A stretch of 64,000 bases of DNA from the NCBI GenBank assembly GCA_013697955.1, contig JACCVV010000079.1:1-64000 (forward strand). The letters run 5' to 3'. The notes beneath the pieces were generated by a model. That model ran no database searches and had not been told where the DNA came from. It saw only the letters and a list, made by a program, of their open reading frames with translations. Both the position numbers and the translations under genes were made by a program. Source of the stretch: Tatlockia sp. GTDB taxonomy: Bacteria > Pseudomonadota > Gammaproteobacteria > Legionellales > Legionellaceae. Numbering within the stretch: position 1 is the stretch's first letter; each line of letters opens with the position of its first letter. This document shows positions 41,938-51,178 of the stretch, in pieces.

Positions 41938-42036
41938 ATCAAATACCTCTCACCTGTAAATAAATACAAAGTAATCATTCGATTTATTTAGCAAAATCCA
42001 TGCCTCTTAATTATTTCCCAATGAAATCCTGGAAAA

Positions 42037-42780
42037 TTACATATACTGGCCGCCGTTGACATCCAAATTGGCGCCGGTAATAAAAGCTGCTTCATCAGAT
42101 ATTAAAAAAGCCACTGCAGCAGCGATTTCTTCGGGCTGACCTAAACGGCCAAGAGGTATTGACTGAACGATGGTTTTCAAAATTTCAGGATTCATTTCAG
42201 CGAGCATAGACGTCTCGATATATCCTGGAGAGATAGTGTTGACGGTAATTCCGTTTTTTGCTACTTCAAGCGCAAGGCTTTTGCTAAAACCGAATAAGGC
42301 TGATTTTGTGGAAGAATAATTACATTGTCCAATCTGCCCTTTTCGGCCATTTACTGAAGAAATGTTGATAATTCGTCCAAAGCCTTTGTTTATCATCGGT
42401 AATATCACTGAGCGTGTCATGTTAAATACAGAAGTTAAATTTGCTTGAAGAGTTTGCTCCCATTGCAAAGGAGTCATTTTTTTTAAAGAGGAATCAGCAG
42501 TAATGCCGGCGTTGTTGATAAGAAAATCAATTTGTCCATATCTTTCTAATATTTGCTGGATGGAATTCTCGCAATCATTAAATTTGGTAATATCTGCATA
42601 TTGTATTTCGATGTCGAATCCGGCAGCTCTTTGTATTGATTGCCATTTTTTTGCCTTCTCATGACTTCCATCTTTGAAATAACAAGCGACAACCTGATAA
42701 TTTGATTGAGCCAAGCGCCTGCAAATTGCTGAACCAATCCCGCCAGTACCACCTGTAACTACTGCGACCTTCTGTTCCAT
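42037..42780 (-). CDS. phbB: Acetoacetyl-CoA reductase (short-chain dehydrogenase)
   Basis: The 247-residue protein is a classical SDR with VVTGGTGGIGSAICRRL (Rossmann TGxxxGxG), NNAGITADSS, active Ser in INISSVNGRKGQIGQ and YSSTKSALFGF holding the Tyr-x-x-x-Lys pair. The end TGANLDVNGGQYM matches PhaB/PhbB. It reduces acetoacetyl-CoA to (R)-3-hydroxybutyryl-CoA with NADPH, the second step of polyhydroxybutyrate synthesis, a carbon store in Legionella. It stands alone here. A related 3-oxoacyl-ACP reductase is the alternative, but GQIGQxNYSxxK favours PhbB. Confidence 0.88.
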   Translation of the reverse strand: MEQKVAVVTGGTGGIGSAICRRLAQSNYQVVACYFKDGSHEKAKKWQSIQRAAGFDIEIQYADITKFNDCENSIQQILERYGQIDFLINNAGITADSSLKKMTPLQWEQTLQANLTSVFNMTRSVILPMINKGFGRIINISSVNGRKGQIGQCNYSSTKSALFGFSKSLALEVAKNGITVNTISPGYIETSMLAEMNPEILKTIVQSIPLGRLGQPEEIAAAVAFLISDEAAFITGANLDVNGGQYM

Positions 42781-42845
42781 ATAAGATATCCTTATCTTTT
42801 TTGAGGTATCGACAATTGTGCTCAGCCGAAATTATTTAAACAATA

Positions 42846-42889
42846 AGGGTTTTCCTCGACTTTCTAAGGAAAACCCCTAAACTTTTTTT
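42846..42889 (+). terminator. Orphan terminator hairpin on the plus strand
   Basis: AGGGTTTTCCT (42846-42856) pairs with AGGAAAACCCCT (42867-42878; one extra base) and is followed by AAACTTTTTTTTT. It has the form of a plus-strand rho-independent terminator, but no plus-strand gene lies upstream within 5 kb. It lies 66 bases before phbB, which reads the other way. The rest of the 300-base gap shows nothing else. Confidence 0.65.
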
Positions 42890-43085
42890 TTGATATTGAA
42901 GTTAGAGCCAAACATTCCCCCTTTAATAGAATCATTAAGCGAAAATTTTAGCTAGGTCACCCTAAGGATAACCACTATTGTTTATCCTGGCTCATAAAAG
43001 TTATTATAAAAAATTGATAAAAAAATATATTCCTGATATTTCTTTCATGTTGTTTATCACGTCACCTTTTAAAAAAGGAGAAAAG

Positions 43086-43304
43086 ATGAATAAGGATATT
43101 TTTCAAGGCAAATGGGAAGAAATACAAGCCAGGATGAAAAAGCAATGGTACAAATTATCTAATGAAGATTACGATGAAATTCAGGGCTCGCATCAGGAAA
43201 TCTATCGGAAACTTCAAAGATACTATGGTTATACCCGCGATGAAGCAGAAAAAGCAGTAAAAAAATTTCAAATTAATTGTAAATTCAAGACCAGAGATTG
43301 CTGA
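43086..43304 (+). CDS. CsbD-like stress protein
   Basis: The ATG at 43086 follows AAAAAAGGAGAAAAG, an excellent ribosome site, and gives a 72-residue protein (MNKDIFQGKWEEIQARMKKQ). CsbD family proteins are small helical proteins induced by general stress; the family hallmark G-K-W-x-E and helical repeats with GYTRDEAEKAVKKF are present. The frame is open far upstream, but without a start context. The role is unknown beyond stress induction. Confidence 0.82.
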   Translation: MNKDIFQGKWEEIQARMKKQWYKLSNEDYDEIQGSHQEIYRKLQRYYGYTRDEAEKAVKKFQINCKFKTRDC

Positions 43305-43434
43305 TTTTTTTTTCTTATTTTGGGTGGATTTTTTACTGTAATAATATATCCAAAAATGCTTAATTGAATTTTTAAATTACAGAATAAGATTAATACGTTA
43401 TTATCTTATTTTTAATTTCTACCCAGAAAATAGA

Positions 43435-44046
43435 ATGAACCAACGCATTTTTATCATTGAAGATAATCTGGAATTATGTGAAGCATTATGCTGGTTATTT
43501 GAATCCGTTAATTTAGTTGTGGAAAAGTATTCTAATGCTGAAGAATTTCTAACTCACTTTCATCCAGGAAAAATGGGTTGCTTAATAACCGATGTTCGCA
43601 TGCCTGGCTTAAGTGGTATTGAGTTAATTGAAAAACTACCCTATCAGGAAAATCCTTTATCAATCATTGTCATGACTGCTTATGGTGATATTCCCATGGC
43701 CATCAGGGCTATGAAAGCAGGTGCAACGGACTTCATTTTAAAGCCTTGCAATGAACAAAATTTATTGGAACTTGTGCAACAATGTTTACATAGAAATGCT
43801 AATAAAAAATCCAATTGCAATTTTTCAGAAAAATTCAAACGTTTAACCCATCGTGAGACTCAAATTATTCAATTAATTATGGAAGGAAAATTAAACAAGG
43901 AAATTGCCTTTGAACTTTCAATTTCTCAATCAACAGTGGAAGTACATAGAGCCAATATAATGAAAAAAATGGAGACAAAAAACTTAGCGCAATTAATCAA
44001 AATGTTTATAAAGGATGAGTTAAAAAGAGAATGTAATTTATCATAA
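43435..44046 (+). CDS. FixJ-family response regulator
   Basis: Residues 1-125 are a receiver domain: acidic pair in FIIEDN, phospho-accepting D53 in LITDVRMPGLSG, VMTAYGD (Thr/Ser switch) and FILKPC (Lys). Residues about 138-200 are a LuxR-type helix-turn-helix (LTHRETQIIQLIMEGKLNKE, SQSTVEVHRANIMKKM). The overall size, 203 residues, fits FixJ/TtrR. It should bind DNA when phosphorylated by the histidine kinase encoded 216 bases downstream on the same strand. Its target genes are not visible here. Confidence 0.92.
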   Translation: MNQRIFIIEDNLELCEALCWLFESVNLVVEKYSNAEEFLTHFHPGKMGCLITDVRMPGLSGIELIEKLPYQENPLSIIVMTAYGDIPMAIRAMKAGATDFILKPCNEQNLLELVQQCLHRNANKKSNCNFSEKFKRLTHRETQIIQLIMEGKLNKEIAFELSISQSTVEVHRANIMKKMETKNLAQLIKMFIKDELKRECNLS

Positions 44047-44262
44047 CAGATAATTTATTTAGATCTTTAATACAGATGATTAGCTTTGCTGGAATCATGC
44101 TGCTCTCTTATTAAATTCAAACTTGATTGATTCATGACTAAAATAAATTTTGAACAAAAAGTAAACTTAATCTTATTTTAAGATCAATTTCGCCCAATCA
44201 AGAATTTAAATTTAAGGCTAAGTCGACCTTCCCCTTAAACTTTAAATTAGAACAGGAAGAAT

Positions 44263-45900
44263 ATGGAAATCATCGATGACAGCAAGACTCAGCCCTCTGA
44301 CAATTCAAAGCCTGACGAAGAAATTAAACACCTAAACGCCCAATACACTCAAAATGAGCACTTATTAAAACATCAAGCAAACGAATTGACCGTTTTAAAC
44401 AATAAACTTTCAGAGATGAATGCGCTTTACCATGCGCTTTTTGATTTTAGTTCTTCAATGTACATTACATTAAATGAAGAAATGCAGATTAAGGCCATCA
44501 ATTTTCAAGCAGCTTATTTCTTAGGTATGGAAAAAAAGCATTTTATCGGGAAATACTTTGTCGATTTGTTAAGCTTTGAATACAAAACTACTTGCCAAAA
44601 AGTGATGCACACCTTGCTCACCACAAAGGTAAAACAGGTTTTTGAATTCGAAATCATACAGGTAAAAGGCGATAGGAAATTTATTCAGGCAGAATTTATA
44701 ATTTTGAATAATCACCTAATTAATATTTGCTTTACAGATATGACTGAAAAATATCAGGCTGATCTTCACTGTTATGAGATGAAAACGAAGCTATTTTTAG
44801 TTAATAATCTATTCCAACGTGCCAACGAAGCAATTGCTGCCCTAAGCGATGATTTAATTTTTCTGGTAATTAATGAATCCTTCATTAATCTGTTCTCCAA
44901 AATTTTCGCGACCAAAATTCATGTTGGCATGAGTTTAAAAACGATATTGGCTGATTTTCCGCATTTAAGAGGAAAAATCAGAACAGCCTGCCGAAAAGCT
45001 TTATTGGGAGGCAAAAAAATAGTTTTGGTGGAAAATCAAACCGTTCGCCATAAAAATTATTTTTGTTATCAATTTTATTTCTACACAGTGCTAAGTTCTG
45101 ATCAACAAAAACAGGAATTAGTCTTTCAAATAAGAAATATTACCGATTTCAAAATAGAAGAATCCAAACAACAAAAACAGCAAGCAGAAATCGAAAAAGC
45201 TGGCGTTACTCAGGTAAAAGTAGAGCTAGCTGCAGCCTTGGCTCATGAGATTTCGCAACCTCTAACCGCCGTTATCGCTTATTGCCAAGGAAGTCTTAAT
45301 AAAATCAAAAAAGAAAATTTATCTGTTGAAATGGAAAATCAAATCTCATTTTCCTTAGAAAAAATTTTGTTACAAGCAAAACTTGCAGGACAAATTATCC
45401 ATCGAATCAAAAATGAAAAATCCAGGGAATTTACGCTTGAAGAGCTAAATCTCAATACACTTATCAAAAAAACGTTATCATTTTTACATTACGAAGAATC
45501 TTTTGATTTAAAAATTGAATGCGATTTTATGGACAATCTACCCTTAATTTACATCGATAAAATTCAGATAATGCAGGTTATTTTAAACCTCGCCCGCAAT
45601 AGCATTGAGGCTTTACAATCATCGGAAGTCATGCAACCTTGTTTGATCGTTAAAACCGAGATGGATAATGGCTATATTAAAGTTCATTTTCGCGATAATG
45701 GTCCCGGAATTGCTGAGAAATTTAAGAAAAGAATTTTGACAACCTATTTCACCACTAAACCCTGTGGAACCGGATTAGGGTTAACGATTTGTCGCTCGCT
45801 AATTGAAGCTCATGGAGGCGAACTTCAATTAATTGATCATAGGGGAAAAGGGGCCTGGTTTGTTTTTAAACTTCCATTAAAAAGGACTAGTGCAGGTTAA
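44263..45900 (+). CDS. PAS-domain sensor histidine kinase (FixL-like, cytoplasmic)
   Basis: The 545-residue protein has an N-terminal coiled coil (about 20-50), a PAS domain (about 52-165: FDFSSSMYITLNEEMQIKAI), a second PAS-like domain (about 185-295) and a HisKA/HATPase_c transmitter. The phospho-histidine is H328 in AALAHEISQPLTAVIAY; the N box is LARNSIEAL, G1 is DNGPGI and G2 is GTGLGL. No membrane helix is seen, so it senses a cytoplasmic signal. No haem-binding His of true FixL is evident. It pairs with the FixJ-type regulator just upstream. Its end overlaps the convergent HEAT gene by 24 bases. Confidence 0.9.
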   Translation: MEIIDDSKTQPSDNSKPDEEIKHLNAQYTQNEHLLKHQANELTVLNNKLSEMNALYHALFDFSSSMYITLNEEMQIKAINFQAAYFLGMEKKHFIGKYFVDLLSFEYKTTCQKVMHTLLTTKVKQVFEFEIIQVKGDRKFIQAEFIILNNHLINICFTDMTEKYQADLHCYEMKTKLFLVNNLFQRANEAIAALSDDLIFLVINESFINLFSKIFATKIHVGMSLKTILADFPHLRGKIRTACRKALLGGKKIVLVENQTVRHKNYFCYQFYFYTVLSSDQQKQELVFQIRNITDFKIEESKQQKQQAEIEKAGVTQVKVELAAALAHEISQPLTAVIAYCQGSLNKIKKENLSVEMENQISFSLEKILLQAKLAGQIIHRIKNEKSREFTLEELNLNTLIKKTLSFLHYEESFDLKIECDFMDNLPLIYIDKIQIMQVILNLARNSIEALQSSEVMQPCLIVKTEMDNGYIKVHFRDNGPGIAEKFKKRILTTYFTTKPCGTGLGLTICRSLIEAHGGELQLIDHRGKGAWFVFKLPLKRTSAG

Positions 45901-48837
45901 TATCTCTTTTGACAGAGCAATTTCTCTGATTTCAACTAGAGATTTAATAATATATTTACCTGAAATTAGCTCAAAACTTGTTTCAGGTAAGCTTGATAAC
46001 TGGTTGATATCCTCTTTTGACATCAGATCGGCTAATTTAATCAATCCATTTAAAGCAGCTCTGCGATCTTCATGATTGCTCCCTTGAAATTCTAAAATAG
46101 CAATGAATTTAGAAATGATCTTAGAAACCAGCTCAGGATTTAAGTTAGGTGCCATAAGGGATAAGGTTAAACAAGCCTGTACTGGATTGGTACTTAGAGT
46201 TGTAAAAAGAACATTTACAAGCGTCAACTGAGCATCTCCTTTAATTAAATGGAGGATTTCTCGAAGGTATTTTAAGGTGTGTTGATCAGATTTATTCGCA
46301 AGAATGATAAGAAGTGATTCTAATTCCTTTCCGGAAAAGCGATAGGCTATTTTTGTTAAACTTTTAAATGCTGCTAATTCAGTTTTCCAGTCCTTATCAT
46401 CCAAAGCTATGATAAGGGCATCTTTAGCAACTCTTACTTTAGCCTGATCAAGGCTGCTTGCAAGTAAACTTAAGCTTTTACAAACCGTTCTACGTTTCTC
46501 AGATATGATATCTTTTTTACTTGTTATATTTGATAACAAGAATTCAAAGGTTTTTTCAACCTCTGCCGCTTTGATAAAAGGTAAGATTTTAGGCAAAGCC
46601 TTACACACCTTCGATTGAACTCGATAATCTTTATCATCAAGCATACAAATGAAATCAAAAATAAAATTTTCAGGAGATAAATGTAGCAGCTTTTCAAAAT
46701 TTTTAAGAGCTTGGCAAGCTCTATCTCGCACAAACCAGCTTTCATCTTTGAAAGAATTTGAAAGCTTCGTGAAAATGGGCTTTAAACGACCGTTTAATAA
46801 ATCAATAGGGATAGCGCAGAGCTTAGATGCACCAGTAAAATCATAATCATTCTCATGCATGCAAGATTCAACATAGGCTGTTAATTGAGAATCACTAAAA
46901 TGCTGAGATAGTAAATTTAATGCCTTAGTTTTTAATTCAAACTTCTCTCTATCACAATAATCATATCCGTTGGAATGTATGAGGCTATGTATCAATCCAT
47001 CATTAACTTCAAAACTCGTGAGAGATTTTGAATATTTAATAATCGATTTAAATGCGGATTTATTATGAGCCTCATTTTGTAATAATTTATTTATCGTATT
47101 CGAGGGAAAAAGAAGAAAATTGGGCTGCAGATTTTGAAGAGTGTTAAGTGCTTCCCAAGAAACAGCTTTATCATCCAGCTCAACAAGGGAAATTAATAAA
47201 AGAACAATATCAGCAGGACAAGGGGAAATTGATGAAGCTAAGGCAGAAATAATTCTACAATTAATGATTAAACTCTTTTTATTCTCTGTTAAACACGGTA
47301 GGTGTTGATAAATATATTGTGCTAATTGAGAGTTAGACAACTGACCGCTAAGCGCTTGCAAAGAAGTATCTTCTTTTCTCTGCCAATCACCATTTTTAAG
47401 AATTTTTATTAATCCTGAAATTAAATTATCGGGAATCTTTGTTAATCTAGGTGCTATTAAAGGAATCCAGGAATGAACGCTGGATTGTACAAAGCCAATT
47501 TCATCACTTAAACGGGCAATTAGCACTTCAGTTAATTCGGGTAAAATTTCGGGATGTTTTGAATCAGCAAACTGTAAAAGAATATGAAATGATAAATAAT
47601 CTTTAAAATCCTTTCCCTGACAACCGACATGAGTATTTTCTTTTAAAACCTGGAGGAACATTTTCTGAATGCTCAGCGGTAAGGTTGGGGTTTTTTTTAT
47701 GATGTCGAATAAGGTTTTTTCTGCATGATTTGGGCTATAAATATAAGCTTCACTGGCTTTTGAATAAAGTAAAGGTATAGCTCGAATTAATTGCAGTTCA
47801 GATAGGTCATCAGACTTTACACTCAGGCTTTGATAGATATCTTCTAGTTTAGTAGCATTTTTATCCTTATTTTTTTCAATTTTATCCAAAAGTAAATCAA
47901 AGGATTCTGACAATTTTGTGCCAGAAGTCACTGCTTTTAATACGCTTGTTTTCTGAAATTCATGAATTTTTTTAAGTGCTTTATTAAAAAACTCATCATC
48001 TTCTATTTGAGGCACATCTAATGAATGAATTTTGGAAATTGTAGAATTAAGTGAAGATTTCATGTCTTCACATTGGATACCGCATAAATATTGAAGCAAT
48101 TTGATGCAATGTATTTTATAGGTTAACGGTCTTTCTGAATTGGTTAACCCTTTTTTAATTCTATGAATCCATGAATTTAAATCCTCTTCACAACTAAGAA
48201 TCTGACTTAATGGATATTCACCATTTTCTATTTGAGCAAACCAGTTTTCTAATGTCTTTGTTTGATAACTAATCGCCTGTTCATCATCTCTTTCAAATAA
48301 AATTTCCACTGAGATTGCATTCGTCAGCTTGTTAGTGGTCATTGATTGAATTAAATCGTAAGAGGATCGTTTGCTGAAAATCATTTTTTGAATCTCAACT
48401 TGCGATTCATTGGAGAAAAAGGTTGATATTGAGGAGATTGAATTTTTCGATTCAATAAGGTTTTTTAAATAAACGTTTTCAAAATTTTCTTTCTCTTCTT
48501 GAGAGAAATAATTTTCTTTGAAAACTTTTTCCAGTTCCTGTTTGTTGAAAATATCGGGTAGAGCAATCTTCATTAGTAAAGAGGCGGAATCTTGTGTTGG
48601 AGCCAAATAATTTCTAATTAATAGTTTTGCTAAATTTATTTCTGAATTGTCTTCATTCAACCATTGTTTTAGTTCTTCGATAATCGGAGGTAATGATGCA
48701 TTGCCAAGGGATACATTCTCTAAATAGTCTTGGATTAAATCAGATATTTTTACCCTTTTTTGAGATAACTGATTTTTAAAACTGTTGGGCGTCTTAATGT
48801 GATTAGATATTTTGACAAGTTCAGTTTTTGTTTCCAT
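45877..48837 (-). CDS. Long HEAT-repeat protein, candidate effector
   Basis: At 986 residues this is a soluble, all-helical protein. From about residue 380 onward it shows HEAT/ARM-like helix pairs about 35-45 residues apart: ELTEVLIARLSDEIGFVQSS, WFVRDRACQALKNFEKLL, CMLDDKDYRVQSKVCKALPK, ALDDKDWKTELAAFKSLTKI. The D-K-D/D-x-x-W-x-V turn is a HEAT hallmark. Such solenoids bind proteins; in Legionella they are typical of eukaryotic-like secreted proteins. The N-terminal 350 residues are helical but without clear repeats. A sigma-70 promoter lies at 48864-48892. It is divergent from the unknown gene at 48980. Confidence 0.75.
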   Translation of the reverse strand: METKTELVKISNHIKTPNSFKNQLSQKRVKISDLIQDYLENVSLGNASLPPIIEELKQWLNEDNSEINLAKLLIRNYLAPTQDSASLLMKIALPDIFNKQELEKVFKENYFSQEEKENFENVYLKNLIESKNSISSISTFFSNESQVEIQKMIFSKRSSYDLIQSMTTNKLTNAISVEILFERDDEQAISYQTKTLENWFAQIENGEYPLSQILSCEEDLNSWIHRIKKGLTNSERPLTYKIHCIKLLQYLCGIQCEDMKSSLNSTISKIHSLDVPQIEDDEFFNKALKKIHEFQKTSVLKAVTSGTKLSESFDLLLDKIEKNKDKNATKLEDIYQSLSVKSDDLSELQLIRAIPLLYSKASEAYIYSPNHAEKTLFDIIKKTPTLPLSIQKMFLQVLKENTHVGCQGKDFKDYLSFHILLQFADSKHPEILPELTEVLIARLSDEIGFVQSSVHSWIPLIAPRLTKIPDNLISGLIKILKNGDWQRKEDTSLQALSGQLSNSQLAQYIYQHLPCLTENKKSLIINCRIISALASSISPCPADIVLLLISLVELDDKAVSWEALNTLQNLQPNFLLFPSNTINKLLQNEAHNKSAFKSIIKYSKSLTSFEVNDGLIHSLIHSNGYDYCDREKFELKTKALNLLSQHFSDSQLTAYVESCMHENDYDFTGASKLCAIPIDLLNGRLKPIFTKLSNSFKDESWFVRDRACQALKNFEKLLHLSPENFIFDFICMLDDKDYRVQSKVCKALPKILPFIKAAEVEKTFEFLLSNITSKKDIISEKRRTVCKSLSLLASSLDQAKVRVAKDALIIALDDKDWKTELAAFKSLTKIAYRFSGKELESLLIILANKSDQHTLKYLREILHLIKGDAQLTLVNVLFTTLSTNPVQACLTLSLMAPNLNPELVSKIISKFIAILEFQGSNHEDRRAALNGLIKLADLMSKEDINQLSSLPETSFELISGKYIIKSLVEIREIALSKEILTCTSPF

Positions 48838-48863
48838 AAAATTCTCTTTAAATAAAAGAGCGG

Positions 48864-48892
48864 AGTGTATATTATTTAAACTTATGTGTCAA
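48864..48892 (-). promoter_or_regulatory. Sigma-70 promoter of the HEAT gene
   Basis: On the minus strand TTGACA (48892-48887), 17 bases and TACACT (48869-48864) stand 27 bases before the ATG. The -35 is perfect, the -10 fair. Confidence 0.55.
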
Positions 48893-48919
48893 AAATAAAT
48901 CGTTGTGCTCACATTAATC

Positions 48920-48947
48920 TTGTCACATTTGGTTAAAATCTGATAAT
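48920..48947 (+). promoter_or_regulatory. Sigma-70 promoter of the gene at 48980
   Basis: TTGTCA (48920-48925), 16 bases and GATAAT (48942-48947) lie 33 bases before the ATG. This promoter is back to back with that of the HEAT gene. Confidence 0.5.
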
Positions 48948-48979
48948 ATGTACCATTATTTAAACATCAAGGTGACTCA

Positions 48980-50554
48980 ATGAAAGAAGCTAGAGAAATA
49001 AATGCAGAGGCTAACAACCTGAAATCCAGATTAATGCCCGGCGCTTTACATAATATCGGCTCTAGCTTCATTAGCATCTGGTATAAACATGATTACTCCT
49101 TTTCAATTATTCTGGAAACCTGTACCGATACAGGGTTTGAGTATAGCGAATTTTACAGTCACGCTGAAGAACCCGGTTTTTTTGGTAATATGGGTGGATC
49201 TGATATTTATTCTTGCTATCAGTTACCACAAAGAAATCAGGATTCGGAGACCCTTTCAGATTATTTTTCCAAACTGAGTAAAGATGAATTTGGTGTCATA
49301 TTTATTGGCGAAGTGAATTCAAGTGAAATAAAAGCGTTCCTAAATAGAAACATAGAACTGATCGGTTCAAAAGTTTGTCCTTTTGACGAAGCAATTTTTG
49401 GAATTACTAAGATTGGGGTAAAGTCGCCTAGAACCTGGAAAAACAAGCACCTTCAGGATGAATTCAAAAAGTGGAATTGCCTATTCTCGGAGAAATTTAA
49501 TCTAGGGTTAAAACAAATAACCGCTGGGGCAGTTGTAGAGGGCAATAACAATACTTGGGATTTAAGGGGAAATGAGGGTACAGGACTTGCCGGCAATGGT
49601 TGTCTTAAGTCACTTATTACCTCTTTTGAAAACTCACAGAATTTCGAAAATCTTTCAGGTATCACTATTAACATCACTGGTAATAACTTTAACGAAAACA
49701 TTCTTTTAGAGGCTATTGTAAGCGGAAAAATTCCTTCAATGATTAACTTTAAAGGTGTATCCCCAGAATTTAATTTTTACAATAATTTTTATACTTTCAC
49801 CCAATGGCTGAAAGTGTTTGCTGAGCATCAATTCCCCAGTGATCTTGTGATCTCTATATTTGACCTTGCCACCAAAATTTTACAGCAGGAAGCTGTAAAA
49901 ATATCCAGCATTGTGGATTTAGGTAAAAAAATGGTTACCACCAAAAATCCTGAATTCAATTTATTGAAATATGATTTTTTTGCTAACCCTTCGGACTTGA
50001 AAGAGAATAAATCTTTAGGATTTGATCAAAAAAGTCAGGCCTCTCTCACGAAGAAAATTTCCAATTTAGTATCACAAAAGTTAAGCCAGTCATTCATCTA
50101 TAAAGATCAGAACTGGGTTTTAATTTCACCCACCTTGGAAAAAAACATTCAACAGGAATTAACAATTATATTAGGCGATGCATTATCAAAACTTTGCCCA
50201 ACTCAAATTAATATTCTGTTGAAGATAATTCGTGGAGGAATTCCTGGGCGCTCACTCAATAATTTCGTAGGTAAATTCAACATAATTAATAAGAGCTTTA
50301 ATGTTGTTTCAGGAGCAGGCCTTAATGTTTCTGGCTTAACGGGAATTTACTATGATTGTATTTCTTGCGATATGTTTGCTCTCGGGACAGGAACCTTTGG
50401 ATTTTTCAAATCAGAGGAAACTAAAAGTGCTTCTCATGATGACTTAAAACAAAGCTTTAGTGAAAGAAAATCAAAGTCTAGTGCTTTAATGTATAACCTC
50501 ATTGCCAAAGCCGCGACTCCAGAAAGAATTGTCAGTACTCCTTGCAAACTCTAA
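48980..50554 (+). CDS. Unknown 524-residue protein, candidate effector
   Basis: AAGGTGA precedes the ATG. The protein is soluble with no signal peptide. The first 260 residues are mixed alpha/beta (FISIWYKHDYSFSIILETCT, GVIFIGEVNSSEIKAF, ITAGAVVEGNNNTWDLRGN) with many Asn and Gly. The rest is more helical (LVISIFDLATKILQQEAVKI). NNNTWDLRGNEGTGLAGNG might form a turn-rich loop or binding site. A stretch near 455-490 (SGAGLNVSGLTGIYYDCIS) is Gly-rich and weakly hydrophobic. No family is recognised. Its divergent pairing with a HEAT-repeat protein suggests, but does not show, that both are secreted effectors. Confidence 0.65.
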   Translation: MKEAREINAEANNLKSRLMPGALHNIGSSFISIWYKHDYSFSIILETCTDTGFEYSEFYSHAEEPGFFGNMGGSDIYSCYQLPQRNQDSETLSDYFSKLSKDEFGVIFIGEVNSSEIKAFLNRNIELIGSKVCPFDEAIFGITKIGVKSPRTWKNKHLQDEFKKWNCLFSEKFNLGLKQITAGAVVEGNNNTWDLRGNEGTGLAGNGCLKSLITSFENSQNFENLSGITINITGNNFNENILLEAIVSGKIPSMINFKGVSPEFNFYNNFYTFTQWLKVFAEHQFPSDLVISIFDLATKILQQEAVKISSIVDLGKKMVTTKNPEFNLLKYDFFANPSDLKENKSLGFDQKSQASLTKKISNLVSQKLSQSFIYKDQNWVLISPTLEKNIQQELTIILGDALSKLCPTQINILLKIIRGGIPGRSLNNFVGKFNIINKSFNVVSGAGLNVSGLTGIYYDCISCDMFALGTGTFGFFKSEETKSASHDDLKQSFSERKSKSSALMYNLIAKAATPERIVSTPCKL

Positions 50555-50573
50555 AAACAGGAATTCAGATAGC

Positions 50574-50666
50574 ATGAAAGCACTAGTGAATAATGATTAT
50601 AAGGAATACTGCATGACTTTAACCCAGCTTGCTCAACCGGAAGTGAAAGTAACAAAAAGTATTTAG
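50574..50666 (+). CDS. Possible 30-residue peptide
   Basis: A short frame (MKALVNNDYKEYCMTLTQLA...) starts 20 bases after the previous stop and ends six bases before a strong terminator. An internal ATG at 50613 has AGGA seven bases before it and would give 17 residues. It may be only the 3' leader to the terminator; there is no homology evidence. Confidence 0.2.
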   Translation: MKALVNNDYKEYCMTLTQLAQPEVKVTKSI

Positions 50667-50672
50667 TAAATT

Positions 50673-50712
50673 TTGGTTCCCACCTGCTAATTCGGTGGGA
50701 ACCAATATTAAT
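50673..50712 (+). terminator. Strong rho-independent terminator
   Basis: TTGGTTCCCACC (50673-50684) pairs with GGTGGGAACCAA (50694-50705) around TGCTAATTC, then TATTAATTTT. It ends the transcript of the gene at 48980. Confidence 0.8.
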
Positions 50713-51178
50713 TTTAAAAGTGCTAGCAATGTGGAGCAAAAAAGCTCTTAAAAGGATTGTCTCATTTGTTTTAAAAGCAAAATGTAGTTGATTAATTAAC
50801 ACTAGATTTTTCTGGAACCTTCCTCCGGCAAACTCAGATGTCGAGTTGAGTGAAGACGTTACAAACTTGTTATAAATTCGGCTTATTACTACTCATCTAA
50901 AATTTCATTGAATTTTAAGATAATTAAAATCCACAACCTGACATTATGCGAAGCTGTTTAAAGTCAAAGAGACTGATTGCTCAGTGGCCTTCTTTCATCA
51001 ACTGCAACATCTAAATTCCGTATCCCAAATTGATTACTACGTTTTACATATATTTTGGTTTTGTCACTTTTCAAGTGCAAATATTATCTTAATTATTTAA
51101 TAATTATGTCACAAATTATTTGACAAAATTTACACTTCGGGTTTTAATCATTCTAATAGATAAACTCAAGGATAAAAA
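50713..51178. other. Non-coding gap
   Basis: About 465 AT-rich bases before the C69 peptidase gene. I see no supported gene or structured repeat; stop codons are frequent in all frames. Confidence 0.45.

Noticed and set aside
43435-45900. True FixL/FixJ oxygen sensing
   Set aside because: The kinase has PAS domains but no evident haem-binding histidine motif, so only a general FixJ/FixL-like pair is called.
50551-50802. Minus-strand open frame of 83 residues over the terminator at 50673
   Set aside because: A strong hairpin lies in its middle, and there is no ribosome site or recognisable composition.
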